64,000 nucleotides of DNA from Mesorhizobium sp. B2-8-5 (GCF_006440675.2 NZ_CP083951.1:5117501-5181500), one strand, 5' to 3'. Numbered from the stretch's first letter, positions 17,792 to 26,539 are shown. Numbers and translations are program-made. The notes: a model not told the origin generated them from the sequence alone.

Positions 17792-18790
17792 ATGGTCAGG
17801 CTGCTTGGTGTCGTTGCGTTGGCGCTCGCGCTCGCGTGCGGCGGGACGCTGGCAGCCAAGCTCGACCTCGCCGCTGTCAACCAGGCGCAATTCAGCGAGG
17901 GCGAGCCGAAGGGCGTCGATCCGATGGTGCTCAGGGCGCAGATCCTGCTTGATCGCGCCCGCTTCTCTCCCGGCCTGATCGACGGCCGCCTTTCCGACAA
18001 TTTTTCCAAGGCCGTCGCAGCCTTCCAGGCGGCGAACGGACTGCCCTCCGACGGCAAGCTCACCCGGGAGACCTGGGACAAGCTCACAGCGACTTTCGCC
18101 GGCCCGGTGTTGATAAACTACGAGATCACGGCCAAGGATGTGCGCGGGCCGTTCACCAGGCGCATCCCCGCCCGCATGGAGCGGATGGCGCATCTGAAGC
18201 GGCTCGGCTATCGCAACGCGCGGGAAAAACTGGCGGAGCGCTTCCATGTCAGCGAACAACTGCTGAGGCTGCTCAATCCCAAAACCGTTTTCAGGAAGGC
18301 CGACACCACGCTGGTGGTGCCTGATATCGGCCGCGGCGACCCTCCCGCGACCGTCGCCAGCGTCGAGGTCGACAAGGGCGCCCGCCAGGTGCGCGCGCTC
18401 GATGCGTCAGGCAAGGCGCTTGCGGTCTATCCCGCCTCGATCGGCAGTGAGGAAAAGCCGGCGCCGAGTGGCGCGGCGGAGGTCAAGCGCGTCGTCCACA
18501 ATCCGACCTACCATTACAATCCGAAGTTCGCCTTCAAGGGGGTGAGGAGCAAGCGGCCCTTCACCATCGCCGCGGGACCGAACAATCCGGTCGGGGTCGT
18601 CTGGATCGATCTCACGATCGAAAGCTACGGCATCCACGGCACGCCCGATCCGGGCAAGATCGGCACGACCTTCTCGCATGGCTGCATCCGGCTCACCAAC
18701 TGGGATGCCGAAGATCTCGCCGCCATGGTCAAGCCCGGCACCAAAGTCGACTTCAAACAAGAGACGGCGCAAGACGGGCAAGCACAGTGA
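17792..18790 (+). CDS. L,D-transpeptidase (YkuD) with peptidoglycan-binding domain
   Basis: 332 residues from ATG 17792 (GGAG 8 bases upstream; GTG 17783 is an alternative). Signal peptide to about residue 24. A peptidoglycan-binding-1 domain at about 40-100 (LDRARFSPGLIDGRLSDN, TRETWDKL). The YkuD domain occupies about 195-320 with the conserved IHGTPDP and SHGCIRLTNWD; the Cys of SHGC is the catalytic nucleophile. It cross-links peptidoglycan through 3-3 bonds or attaches proteins to it in the periplasm. Stands alone. Confidence 0.93.
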   Translation: MVRLLGVVALALALACGGTLAAKLDLAAVNQAQFSEGEPKGVDPMVLRAQILLDRARFSPGLIDGRLSDNFSKAVAAFQAANGLPSDGKLTRETWDKLTATFAGPVLINYEITAKDVRGPFTRRIPARMERMAHLKRLGYRNAREKLAERFHVSEQLLRLLNPKTVFRKADTTLVVPDIGRGDPPATVASVEVDKGARQVRALDASGKALAVYPASIGSEEKPAPSGAAEVKRVVHNPTYHYNPKFAFKGVRSKRPFTIAAGPNNPVGVVWIDLTIESYGIHGTPDPGKIGTTFSHGCIRLTNWDAEDLAAMVKPGTKVDFKQETAQDGQAQ

Positions 18791-18940
18791 AATGCCGGCG
18801 GGTCGCGAGGCCGCCACGCTGTAACCTGTTGCATAAATCCAGCTTATCATGACCCCCAGTTTTTGAAGACGTTACACGGGCTTTCCCCGCCTGTAGCTTC
18901 GGCGGCGCTCGTTCAACAATGATATGGTTTCGGTGGTTTG

Positions 18941-21379
18941 ATGCAGACACATGCGCGCGTGGTGATCGTCGGCGGAGGATGCGTCGGCGCCGGTATCCTT
19001 TATGGCCTGGCGAAGCGCGGCTGGAGGGATGTGGCGCTGCTCGAGCGCACGCAGCTGACCGCCGGCTCGACATGGCATGCGGCCGGGCTGATCCCGTCCT
19101 ACGCCCGCAACATCAATGTCGGGCGGATGATCAACAAGACCATCGAGATCTATGAAGGGCTCGAGGCCGAGACCGGGCAGCCGGTCGGCTGGCACAAATG
19201 CGGACAGCTGCGCATCGCCAATTCGAGAGACCGCCTCGACGAATACAAGAGCTATATGAGCGTCGCCGAGGTGCAGAACATGCAGGCGCAGTTGCTGACA
19301 CCCGACGAGGCGCGAAAGCTCTGGCCGCTGCTCGACAACAAGCAAATGCTCGGCGCACTCTATCATCCGGACGACGGCCATATCGCGCCGGCCGACGTGA
19401 CGCATGCCATGGCCAAGGGCGCGCGGGATCTCGGCGCCAAGGTCTATCTCAACACCGAGGTGACCGGCTTCAAACGGACGGCCAGCGGCGAGTGGGTGGT
19501 GCAGACCAACCAGGGCGACATCACCTGCGAGCATGTGATTTGCGCCACCGGCAATTACGCGCGCCAGACCGGCGCGCTGCTCGGCCTCGACATCCCGGCG
19601 ATCCCGATCCTGCATCAATACTGGATCACCGAAGCCGTACCGGAGGTGGTCGAGCGCAAGCGCGCGGGCCGGCCCGAAATGCCGATCCTGCGCGACGAAG
19701 GTTTCGAGGGCTATCTGCGCGAGGAAGGCGACGGCTTCATGTTCGGGCCTTACGAGCGCACCGAGCACCTGAAGCTCTTCGCCGAGGATGGCGTTCCCGC
19801 CTGGTTCGGCGCCGACCTGCTGGAAGAGGATTTCGACGCGGTGTCGTGGAACTGGGAACAGGCGCTGCAGCTCGTCCCGGCGCTTGGACGCGTCGGCATC
19901 AAGGCCAATGTGCGCGGCCCCTTCCAGATGACGGCGGACGAGCTGCCCTTGATGGGTCCGGCCTGGGGCCTGCCCAATGTGTGGCTGGCCGAGGGCGTGC
20001 CGGGCGGCATCCTGTGGGGCGGCACGATCGGCTATTATCTGTCGGAGCGGATCGTCGAAGGCGGCAACAGCCTCGATGTCTCCGACCTCGATCCACGCCG
20101 CTTCGGCGATTACGCCAACAAGGCTTGGACGCGCGAAAAGGTGCGCGAGGCCTGGGGCACGCATGCCGAGCAGAAATATCCCGGACAGGACATGCCCGCC
20201 GCGCGGCCGCAAAAGACCGCGCCCTCCTATGACAGGCTGACGGAGCTCGGCGCCGTCTGGGGCGTGCTCAATGGCTGGGAGATGCCCAACTGGTTCGCGC
20301 GCGACGGCGTCGAGGCGAAGGACCAGTATAGCTGGCGCTGGACGCCGAAGGGCAACCTCGTCGGCGAGGAGGTGCTCGCTGTGCGCAATGCCGTCGGCCT
20401 GGTCGAGATGACGCCGATGACCAAGTTCGAAGTGTCGGGACGAGGCGCGGCCGCCTGGCTGGACGGGATCATCGCCAACCGCCTGCCGGCGGTCGGCAAG
20501 GTGACGCTGGCGCATCAGCTTACCGCCAACGGCGGCGTGCAGGCGGAATATATGGTGGCGCGCCTCGGCGATGATCTGTTCTACCTGATCTCGACGCCGC
20601 GTGCCGAGCGCTGGAATTTCGACGATCTGTCCAGGCTGCTCCCCGCCGATGGCAGCGTGAGCCTGAAGAACGTCACCAACGATCGCGGCTGTTTCACGGT
20701 CGTCGGACCCAAGGCGCGCGAGGTGCTGCAGCCGCTCACCGAGATCGACCTTTCCAACGAAAGTTTTCCGTGGTTCGGCGTCAAGACCGGCAATGTGGCT
20801 CTGGCCAGCGACGTGCGGCTGTTGCGCGTCAACTATGAAGGCGAGCTGGGCTGGGAGCTCTACCATCCCCTGCCCTATCAGCGTCAATTGCTCGACGCGA
20901 TCCTGAAGCAAGGCGAGAAGCACGGCATGCGGCTGGTCGGGCTGCACGCGCTGGAGTCGCTCAGGCTCGAGAAATCCTATCGCGCCATGTACCGCGACAT
21001 GAATCCCGAGCTCAACGCGCTGGAGAGCGGGCTGGAGCGTTTCATCCGCCTCGACAAGGGCGACTTCGTCGGGCGCGACGCGGTGCTGAAATACAAGGAG
21101 CGCAACGACCAGCGCCGCTCGGTGACGCTTAGGATCGACACCGAAGGCGCAAGCTCCCTTGCCAACGAAGGACTCTACAGCGACGGCGCGCTGGTCGGGC
21201 GCATCACGTCGGGCGGCTATGGCTACGCGCTCGGGCATGACGTGGCGCTGGCGCTGCTGCCCGAACGGTTTTCCAAACCCGGCACGAAGCTCGACGTCGC
21301 GATCCTGGGCGAATGGAGGGCCGCCGAAGTGATCGCGGATTCGCCTTACGACCCGACCTCGGCCAGGGCGCGGATGTAA
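18941..21379 (+). CDS. FAD-dependent oxidoreductase fused to GcvT (dimethylglycine/sarcosine dehydrogenase-like)
   Basis: 812 residues from ATG 18941 (TTG 18938 is adjacent). Residues 1-370 are a DAO-type FAD domain (VVIVGGGCVGAGILYGL, STWHAAGLIP with the motif region where FAD is often covalently attached). About 370-430 is the FAO linker, and 430-812 is a GcvT-like folate-binding domain (VGLVEMTPMTKFEVSG, ELGWELYHP). The family removes N-methyl groups oxidatively, passing the one-carbon unit to tetrahydrofolate. The enolase-superfamily gene starts 55 bases downstream in the same direction, pointing to degradation of an N-methylated betaine (inference). Confidence 0.9.
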   Translation: MQTHARVVIVGGGCVGAGILYGLAKRGWRDVALLERTQLTAGSTWHAAGLIPSYARNINVGRMINKTIEIYEGLEAETGQPVGWHKCGQLRIANSRDRLDEYKSYMSVAEVQNMQAQLLTPDEARKLWPLLDNKQMLGALYHPDDGHIAPADVTHAMAKGARDLGAKVYLNTEVTGFKRTASGEWVVQTNQGDITCEHVICATGNYARQTGALLGLDIPAIPILHQYWITEAVPEVVERKRAGRPEMPILRDEGFEGYLREEGDGFMFGPYERTEHLKLFAEDGVPAWFGADLLEEDFDAVSWNWEQALQLVPALGRVGIKANVRGPFQMTADELPLMGPAWGLPNVWLAEGVPGGILWGGTIGYYLSERIVEGGNSLDVSDLDPRRFGDYANKAWTREKVREAWGTHAEQKYPGQDMPAARPQKTAPSYDRLTELGAVWGVLNGWEMPNWFARDGVEAKDQYSWRWTPKGNLVGEEVLAVRNAVGLVEMTPMTKFEVSGRGAAAWLDGIIANRLPAVGKVTLAHQLTANGGVQAEYMVARLGDDLFYLISTPRAERWNFDDLSRLLPADGSVSLKNVTNDRGCFTVVGPKAREVLQPLTEIDLSNESFPWFGVKTGNVALASDVRLLRVNYEGELGWELYHPLPYQRQLLDAILKQGEKHGMRLVGLHALESLRLEKSYRAMYRDMNPELNALESGLERFIRLDKGDFVGRDAVLKYKERNDQRRSVTLRIDTEGASSLANEGLYSDGALVGRITSGGYGYALGHDVALALLPERFSKPGTKLDVAILGEWRAAEVIADSPYDPTSARARM

Positions 21380-21434
21380 TAGGCGGGGCCTGCAAAGGCC
21401 CCGTTGCCGACGTGTCCTTCGGAGGGAAGCCCGT

Positions 21435-22544
21435 ATGCGTATCGACCGCATCAACGTCTATTCGGCGCAACTGCCGGTTAAAGGCGGTGTCTACCGCATG
21501 GCCAGCGCCGACGTGGAGGCGCTCGACTCCACACTGGTCGAAATCGTCACAGATGATGGTTTTGCCGGCTGGGGCGAGACCTGTCCGATCGGCCCGGTCT
21601 ACCAGCCGCATCATGCGCTTGGCGCCCGCGCCGCGATCGCCGAAATCGCGCCGGGCCTGACCGGCTCGGAGGTCGCCTCGATCAGGCAGCTGGCGAAACA
21701 GATGGACGAGCGGCTTAGCGGGCACGGCTACGCCAAGGCCGCATTCGATATGGCGTTCCTCGACCTGCTCGGCCAGAAGCTCGGCGTGCCGGTCTCGACG
21801 CTTTTGGGCGGCGCGCTGACCGACCGCGTGCCGGCCTATTATTCGCTGATCGTCGGGGCGCCGGACGAGACGGCGCGGATCGCCGCCGACAAGGTGAGGG
21901 ACGGCTACCCGCGCCTGCAGGTCAAGATCGGCGGGCGCAACCTGGAAGAGGACGTGGCCGTCGTCCACAAGGTGTGGGAAGCGGTCGGCTACAAGGCTCG
22001 GCTAGCTGTCGACGGCAACCGAGGCTTGACGGTCGCCGCCGCGATCCACCTCGACCGGCTCTGCCAGCAAATCCCCTTCGTCTTCGAACAGCCCTGCAAC
22101 ACGATGGACGAGGTCGCGACGCTGAAGGGCCGCGTGACGCATCCGGTCTATCTCGACGAAAGCACCGAGGACCAGAACGCCGTGCTGAGGGCCATCTCGC
22201 TCGGCATCGCCGACGGCTTCGGCTTCAAGGTGACGCGCCTTGGCGGCCTCACCAAGATGACGACGGTGCGCGACCTCTGCGCCATCCGCTCGCTGCCGCA
22301 CAGCTGCGACGACGCCTGGGGCGGCGACATCATCGCGGCGGCCTGCGTGCATCTGGCCGCCACCGTCGAGCCGCGCCGCATGGAGGGCACCTGGATCGCC
22401 CAGGAATACATCAAGGGCCATTTCGACCAGAAGCACCCGGTCGTCATCAAGCAAGGGCACATCGCCGTGCCGCAGGGGCCGGGGCTCGGCGTAAAACCCG
22501 AGCCCGGCATGTTCGGCAAGCCAGTTGCGATATACGGGCCGTAA
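21435..22544 (+). CDS. Enolase-superfamily racemase/epimerase, hydroxyproline-betaine 2-epimerase type
   Basis: 369 residues, GGAGG upstream. Mandelate-racemase/muconate-lactonizing fold: LPVKGGVYRM and ALDSTLVEIVTDDG at the N-terminus, catalytic Lys in LQVKIGG, metal ligands in AVDGNRG, FEQPCNT and YLDESTED, then GFKVTRLGG and SCDDAWGG. This pattern is that of the 4-hydroxyproline-betaine/proline-betaine epimerase and cis-3-hydroxyproline dehydratase group. The flavin/GcvT demethylase upstream favours the betaine epimerase reading over the dehydratase. Acts in the cytoplasm on a plant-derived osmolyte, if the assignment is right. Confidence 0.85.
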   Translation: MRIDRINVYSAQLPVKGGVYRMASADVEALDSTLVEIVTDDGFAGWGETCPIGPVYQPHHALGARAAIAEIAPGLTGSEVASIRQLAKQMDERLSGHGYAKAAFDMAFLDLLGQKLGVPVSTLLGGALTDRVPAYYSLIVGAPDETARIAADKVRDGYPRLQVKIGGRNLEEDVAVVHKVWEAVGYKARLAVDGNRGLTVAAAIHLDRLCQQIPFVFEQPCNTMDEVATLKGRVTHPVYLDESTEDQNAVLRAISLGIADGFGFKVTRLGGLTKMTTVRDLCAIRSLPHSCDDAWGGDIIAAACVHLAATVEPRRMEGTWIAQEYIKGHFDQKHPVVIKQGHIAVPQGPGLGVKPEPGMFGKPVAIYGP

Positions 22545-22660
22545 CTCCAGGCAGAAATCTGCGCAGTGGAGGGCCGGAATTGTGCCGGCGATCACTTCGT
22601 GAACGACGCGGATCGTTCCGCCCTGTCCTGCGTTCTTGTGACACGCAAGGAGGAACGGCG

Positions 22661-22993
22661 ATGGACGACGACGATCGGACCGAGAAGATCAGGCAGCGTG
22701 CCTATGAGATCTTTCAGCGCGAGGGCGGCATCCTGGGCAATCATGAACGGCACTGGCATCAGGCGGAGTTGGAGATCGACCGCGAGGCCGCCCTGCCGCT
22801 GACGGCGGACGATGCGCTGCCCGAAACGCGCGAGATCGACAGCGCGGACGTGCTGACGGTGGAGGCGCTTGCCATGCGCACCGGCATTTCGGGCGACGAG
22901 GCGCAAGAGCTGCTCGACAGGCTGGGCAACGACCGCGCTGTGATCGAGCAAGCGGCGCGCGATCTGCAAGCACGCAAGCGCGGTGTCGATTAG
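22661..22993 (+). CDS. DUF2934-like small protein
   Basis: 110 residues from ATG 22661 with a strong AAGGAGG. The N-terminus (EKIRQRAYEIFQREGG, HERHWHQAELEI) matches the short DUF2934 motif seen in many rhizobial proteins. The C-terminal half is a separate acidic, helical region. No function is known for the domain. Confidence 0.75.
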   Translation: MDDDDRTEKIRQRAYEIFQREGGILGNHERHWHQAELEIDREAALPLTADDALPETREIDSADVLTVEALAMRTGISGDEAQELLDRLGNDRAVIEQAARDLQARKRGVD

Positions 22994-23416
22994 TGGCACT
23001 GCACTGAGATTTTGACCGGTCGGCTCTGTTTGCGTTGGCAGGTGGGACGCGTTGGAGATTGGCCGAAACGCCCATCGCGATCGTTTGCAGGGCGGAGCAG
23101 GAGCGAAGCTCCGTCGCGAAGACCCTCGAATCCAGGCCGTTGCCTTCACCCAGGAATGCAACAGAGCAAAATTCTGCACCGTGGCGTCGCTTCCAAGTCA
23201 CGGAATGGATTTCTATGGTCTGCGCCGCGTCGCTTCGCTCCCTGCTCCGCCAAAGAATGACGAGGTTGGGGCGGCCTCCACCAATCCCCGGCGTTTGCGC
23301 TGATTTCACGGAAATGAACGGAAAATCTTGCCCCAAGAGGCGGTTGGCCAGCCAATCGGACCGGCCACAGGTGGCACTCTCCATCCGGGTTGACAGGTCA
23401 GACGCATCGTCCTAAT
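22994..23416. repeat. Gene-free gap holding an intergenic repeat related to one near 37.75 kb
   Basis: No gene is supported. From about 23090 to 23270 the text parallels the gap at 37740-38005: both read CAGGGCGGAGCA then GGAGCGAAG near one end and TCACGGAATGGAT near the other. Spacing and detail differ, so the copies are diverged. The rest is featureless up to the ArsR operator at 23417. Confidence 0.5.
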
Positions 23417-23444
23417 TTTCGCGTTAGTGGCTACTAACGCGAAA
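23417..23444. promoter_or_regulatory. ArsR operator covering the arsR start codon
   Basis: TTTCGCGTTAGT (23417-23428) and ACTAACGCGAAA (23433-23444) are exact complements separated by four bases. The GTG start codon of the ArsR gene (23427) lies inside the left arm. A perfect 12-bp dyad next to an ArsR-family gene is the expected form of its own operator; binding would block transcription start or early elongation. Confidence 0.7.
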
Positions 23445-23744
23445 TACTGGACTGCGCTCGGCGATCAGACGCGACGCACGATCTTCGAACTGCTGGTCGA
23501 CCGACCCAGTTCGGTCAGCGGGCTCGCTAATGCGCTGCCCGTGACGCGGCCGGCCGTCTCGCAGCATCTGAAGGTGCTCAAGGATGCCGGACTGGTGGCT
23601 GATACGCGCTCCGGCAAGGAGCGCATTTACCGGATCGATCCGGACGGGCTCGCGGCGTTTCGCGCGGAGATCGATCAGTTCTGGGTGAAGACGCTTGCGG
23701 CCTACAAGCTGGCCGTCGAGCAACCGACAAAGGACGAGACATGA
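23427..23744 (+). CDS. ArsR-family transcriptional regulator
   Basis: 105 residues from GTG 23427. Winged HTH typical of the family (WTALGDQTRRTIFELLVDRP, VTRPAVSQHLKVLKDAGLV, GKERIYRIDPDGL). No Cys metal site is present, so it is unlikely to sense arsenic or other metals; this subgroup pairs with SRPBCC genes. The stop overlaps the start of the SRPBCC gene by four bases. Confidence 0.9.
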   Translation: MATNAKYWTALGDQTRRTIFELLVDRPSSVSGLANALPVTRPAVSQHLKVLKDAGLVADTRSGKERIYRIDPDGLAAFRAEIDQFWVKTLAAYKLAVEQPTKDET

Positions 23745-24226
23745 TCAAGCAACCGGCACCTGCTCCCGTAAGGCATTCCGTCGTCGTCGAGGCGCCGATC
23801 GCGCGCGCCTTCAAAGTGTTCACCGAGGATTTCGGCAGCTTCAAGCCGCGCGAGCACAATCTGCTTGCCGTGCCGATCGCGGAAACGATCTTCGAGCCGC
23901 ACGTCGGCGGCCACGTCTACGACCGCGGGGTCGACGGCTCAGAGTGCCGCTTCGCCCGCGTGCTGGCCTACGATCCGCCCGACCGGCTGCTTCTGAGCTG
24001 GGACATCAGCCCGCGCTGGCAGATCGAAACCGACCTCGCCAGGACGAGCGAGTGGGAGGTCCGCTTCACGGCCGAGGCGGAAAACCGGACCCGGGTCGAA
24101 ATCGAGCACCGCCATATCGAACGGCATGGCCAAGGCTGGGAAGGCGTACGCAGCGGGGTCGACGGCGATCAGGGCTGGCCGCTCTACCTGCAGCGGTTCC
24201 AAGCGCTTTTTGCCCGGGCGGCCTGA
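23741..24226 (+). CDS. SRPBCC (AHSA1-like) protein
   Basis: 161 residues. Matches the activator-of-Hsp90-homologue/START-like family: VVVEAPIARAFKVFTEDF, ETIFEPHVGGHVYDRG, VLAYDPPDRLLLSWDI. The fold binds hydrophobic ligands; what it binds here is unknown. Translationally coupled to the ArsR gene (ATGA overlap), so it is probably under that repressor, with MAPEG as the third member 55 bases on. Confidence 0.9.
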   Translation: MIKQPAPAPVRHSVVVEAPIARAFKVFTEDFGSFKPREHNLLAVPIAETIFEPHVGGHVYDRGVDGSECRFARVLAYDPPDRLLLSWDISPRWQIETDLARTSEWEVRFTAEAENRTRVEIEHRHIERHGQGWEGVRSGVDGDQGWPLYLQRFQALFARAA

Positions 24227-24281
24227 CAGCACCTCCCGGGGCATGGCCCGCACGGTGGCGATCGGAGGAGCACTGGACATA

Positions 24282-24695
24282 ATGGAAGCCTATTGGTTGA
24301 GCACCCTCGGCGTGCTTGCGCTCTGCCTCCTGTCGGTCGCGCTGGCGATCTACTCAGGCTCGTCCAAGGGTTTTGCAGACAAGCTTTCAGGGCCGGTGAT
24401 CCCGGCGGACGACGACAACTCTCTTTACCGGATCGATCGCGTCCACATGAACTCGGTCGAGGCGCTCGCGCCCTTCGTCGTGCCCGTGTTGCTGGCGATG
24501 ATGGTCGGCGTCGAGCCGGTGACGCTCGCCGTGCTCGTCTGGGTTCACTTGGCGATACGTCTCGTACACATGGTCATCTACCTGCGCGGCGGCAACGCCG
24601 CCAAGGGCGGCAGCGTCAGGACGATCCTCTATGTCTCGGGCGCGCTGGTCACGCTGGTTCTCATCCTCGTGACGGGGTGGGTGGCGCTTCGCTGA
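24282..24695 (+). CDS. MAPEG-family membrane protein
   Basis: 137 residues from ATG 24282 with GGAGGAG upstream. Four membrane helices (near residues 5-25, 57-75, 78-95, 110-135) and the loop RVHMNSVEALAPFVVPV, RLVHMVIYLRGGN match the MAPEG group, relatives of microsomal glutathione transferase. Probably co-transcribed with arsR and the SRPBCC gene. Confidence 0.85.
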   Translation: MEAYWLSTLGVLALCLLSVALAIYSGSSKGFADKLSGPVIPADDDNSLYRIDRVHMNSVEALAPFVVPVLLAMMVGVEPVTLAVLVWVHLAIRLVHMVIYLRGGNAAKGGSVRTILYVSGALVTLVLILVTGWVALR

Positions 24696-24730
24696 GCAGC
24701 TTTCGCTTCGTCGGCGGAACCCTCAGCCGA

Positions 24731-24832
24731 TCAGAGGTTCATCCCTGCACAACCACAGGAGATCCACCATGGGCCATTGGCCTGCAACAGGTAAATGGCG
24801 AGCAGCGCCACCCAAACGGCTGTCCTGCTCAT
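24731..24832 (-). CDS. Possible 33-residue hydrophobic peptide
   Basis: ATG at 24832 with AGGGA 7 bases upstream. One hydrophobic stretch (AVWVALLAIYLLQ) is followed by WWISCGCAG. It could be a small membrane peptide or chance; nothing but the ribosome site and hydrophobicity supports it. Confidence 0.3.
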   Translation of the reverse strand: MSRTAVWVALLAIYLLQANGPWWISCGCAGMNL

Positions 24833-24950
24833 TCGCAAATCCCTGTTGGTCCGGCAATGAACGCGCTCGCGGCGGTTGCGTTCCCGATATGCCAGGCTGC
24901 ACGTCGCCTTGGGCAGGATGAAGTAACGAATTGGTGGGGACGGCCGCGCA

Positions 24951-25223
24951 TCAGTCCTTCGGCGCGTTGCTGTAGAGCGCCACGCCGACGCGGTCGTTGC
25001 GCCGCCACCGCACCAAAGCGCGATAGGCCGTATCGTCGGCCGGGACCTCGAGCAGGAAGCGGTCCGGGATCTCCACATCGGCGCCGACGCGCAATTCCGC
25101 ACCTTGCTCGTGCTGATTTCTGACCGAGCAGCCGATCCTGACGCCGGCGGCGATGATCGTGGCTTCCTTGAGCACGAATTCGCGCGCATGAAGACGGCGC
25201 TCGGTCTCGGGAAAATTGGCCAT
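24951..25223 (-). CDS. PilZ-domain protein
   Basis: 90 residues from ATG 25223; a longer in-frame start lacks domain content. The start RRLHAREF resembles the RxxxR c-di-GMP motif of PilZ proteins, though RLHAREF lacks the classical DxSxxG that should follow (the later text reads KEATIIAAG). The C-terminus (YRALVRWRRNDRVGVAL) is the usual PilZ strand. Many short rhizobial PilZ-like proteins have lost part of the ligand site, so c-di-GMP binding is uncertain. Confidence 0.7.
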   Translation of the reverse strand: MANFPETERRLHAREFVLKEATIIAAGVRIGCSVRNQHEQGAELRVGADVEIPDRFLLEVPADDTAYRALVRWRRNDRVGVALYSNAPKD

Positions 25224-25372
25224 ATCCGGCGGGCTCCTCAGGCAAGGCTCTCCTCGCAACAGGGCAGCACCATAGCAGCGAGGCGTTTCCGTTCCGTTAG
25301 CAATCACTGAAACGCGGAACGGCAGCTTCATAGGCCGACCGCGTTCATCGGGATCTTTCATGCCCAGAGGGT

Positions 25373-25945
25373 TCAACCAGAGGCGATGACCCCGCTCGCG
25401 TGCAGCACCCAGCGGCGGCCGTCGCCGCGGAACTCGGTGAGCGACAGCGGCTCGATGTCGATCTTCCAGACCGAGGAAAGCGGCGCGCCCAGAACATGCA
25501 CCATGGCCGCGCGGATCGGCAGGGCGTGCGTGAGCGCGATGGTGTGGCCGCTCTCGGCGGCCAGGCGCTCCATCAGTGCGGCGCCGCGCGAGGCCACGGC
25601 GGCAAGCGACTCGCCGCCATGGGGCGCCGCTTCCGCATCGGCGAACCAGGCCGCCATGCCTTCCGGATCTTCTGCCTGCACCTCCTCGAAGCCTTTGCCG
25701 GCCCAGCGCCCGAAATCCTGCTCGGCAAGCAGCGGCTCGACCGTCGCCGCCAGGCCGAGCGCCTCCGCCGTCTGCCGCGCGGCCAGCGCCGGGCTTGTCC
25801 AGACGCGGTCGGCGCTGCGCAGCGCAGCGGCCAGCGCAGCGGCGCGGTCGATGGCTTGCGGCTCCAGCCCCTCGTTACTCGGAAAGCGCCCCTTACGCAT
25901 GGCCTGCGTCGCGCCGCTTGCGATCATCGTAAGGCGGGCGAGCAT
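25373..25945 (-). CDS. Histidine phosphatase family protein
   Basis: 190 residues from ATG 25945. Belongs to the branch beside CbtA/CbtB genes: TMIASGATQAMRKGRFPSNE replaces the normal LxRHGxT, then VWTSPALAARQTAEAL, EQDFGRWAGKGFEEV, PHGGESL and IALTHALPIRAAM. The catalytic RHG is not seen: SGATQ stands where RHGET would be, so phosphatase activity is doubtful. The gene is divergent from the B12 riboswitch and cbtB, and probably part of the cobalt/cobalamin locus. Confidence 0.8.
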   Translation of the reverse strand: MLARLTMIASGATQAMRKGRFPSNEGLEPQAIDRAAALAAALRSADRVWTSPALAARQTAEALGLAATVEPLLAEQDFGRWAGKGFEEVQAEDPEGMAAWFADAEAAPHGGESLAAVASRGAALMERLAAESGHTIALTHALPIRAAMVHVLGAPLSSVWKIDIEPLSLTEFRGDGRRWVLHASGVIASG

Positions 25946-26009
25946 CCCAAAACTCCGTGGTCCAGTGAAATTTCGGCCGCGCGAAGCCGTGTTGGCCATT
26001 ACATGTCGT

Positions 26010-26150
26010 TGACAGGCGAACGAAGTGCTGACAAGTGTTTTAGCGCTATACGGGATTGGAAGCCGGTGCGAGTCCGGCACGGTCGCGCCACTGTGATCGG
26101 CACCAGCCGAAAGTCAGGCCTTATTCCGCAGCATTGTTCGATCAACGGGA
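26010..26150 (+). ncRNA. Cobalamin riboswitch
   Basis: Conserved blocks are in order: GCCGGTGCGAGTCCGGCAC (26062-26080), GTCGCGCCACTGTGA (26082-26096; the B12-box-like core) and GAAAGTCAGG (26109-26118). The ends are approximate. It precedes cbtB, whose ribosome site (GGGAGGT) begins about 10 bases after the riboswitch region, so control by masking the ribosome site is likely. Falling cobalamin would raise CbtB/CbtA cobalt uptake. Confidence 0.92.
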
Positions 26151-26174
26151 CGCAGTATCCCACGGGAGGTCAAT

Positions 26175-26384
26175 ATGTCCGACACCACCTTCGCCCCCAG
26201 CTACGGTCCGGTTGCGATTCCGGTTCGCGAGCTTCTGCCGTGGGCCATCTTCGCCGGCCTGCTGTTGATGCTGGCGATCTATTTCGTCGGGGCGGAAGAA
26301 GGCGCAACGTCGCTGATCCGCGGCACCTATGTGCACGAATTCGTGCATGACGGCCGCCACCTGCTCGGCTTCCCCTGCCACTAA
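26175..26384 (+). CDS. cbtB: Cobalt transporter subunit CbtB
   Basis: 69 residues, the normal size for CbtB, with GGGAGGT before the ATG. One membrane helix (LLPWAIFAGLLLMLAIYFVG) and a His-rich C-terminus (YVHEFVHDGRHLLGFPCH) that probably captures cobalt. It is the first gene behind the cobalamin riboswitch and is followed by cbtA, as in other alphaproteobacteria. Confidence 0.93.
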   Translation: MSDTTFAPSYGPVAIPVRELLPWAIFAGLLLMLAIYFVGAEEGATSLIRGTYVHEFVHDGRHLLGFPCH

Positions 26385-26423
26385 GACGGTTCAGCATCGC
26401 TGAACTCGCTTCGATTTTGGTCT

Positions 26424-26524
26424 AATCCGGACGGAAAACCGGCACGCAGTTTTCCTGGAATTGCTGGGTTGGCTTAACGCTATTCCGGACGGGAAAACCG
26501 CTACGCACTTTCCCTGGAATTGCT
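26424..26524. repeat. Two tandem copies of a dispersed imperfect palindrome
   Basis: Copies at 26424-26464 and 26481-26524 share CCGGACGG.AAAACCG, then CACGCA or TACGCACTTT and CCTGGAATTGCT. Each folds back on itself (TTCC.GGA against TCC.GGAA). The same element recurs at 31330-31373, and more loosely at 32100-32163 and 36655-36721. It lies between cbtB and cbtA, in the transcript. Confidence 0.7.
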
Positions 26525-26539
26525 TAGAGGGTTAACGAC

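Noticed and set aside
18872..21454. 860-codon open frame on the minus strand
   Set aside because: Antisense shadow of the FAD/GcvT gene; Arg/His/Ala-rich with no domain.
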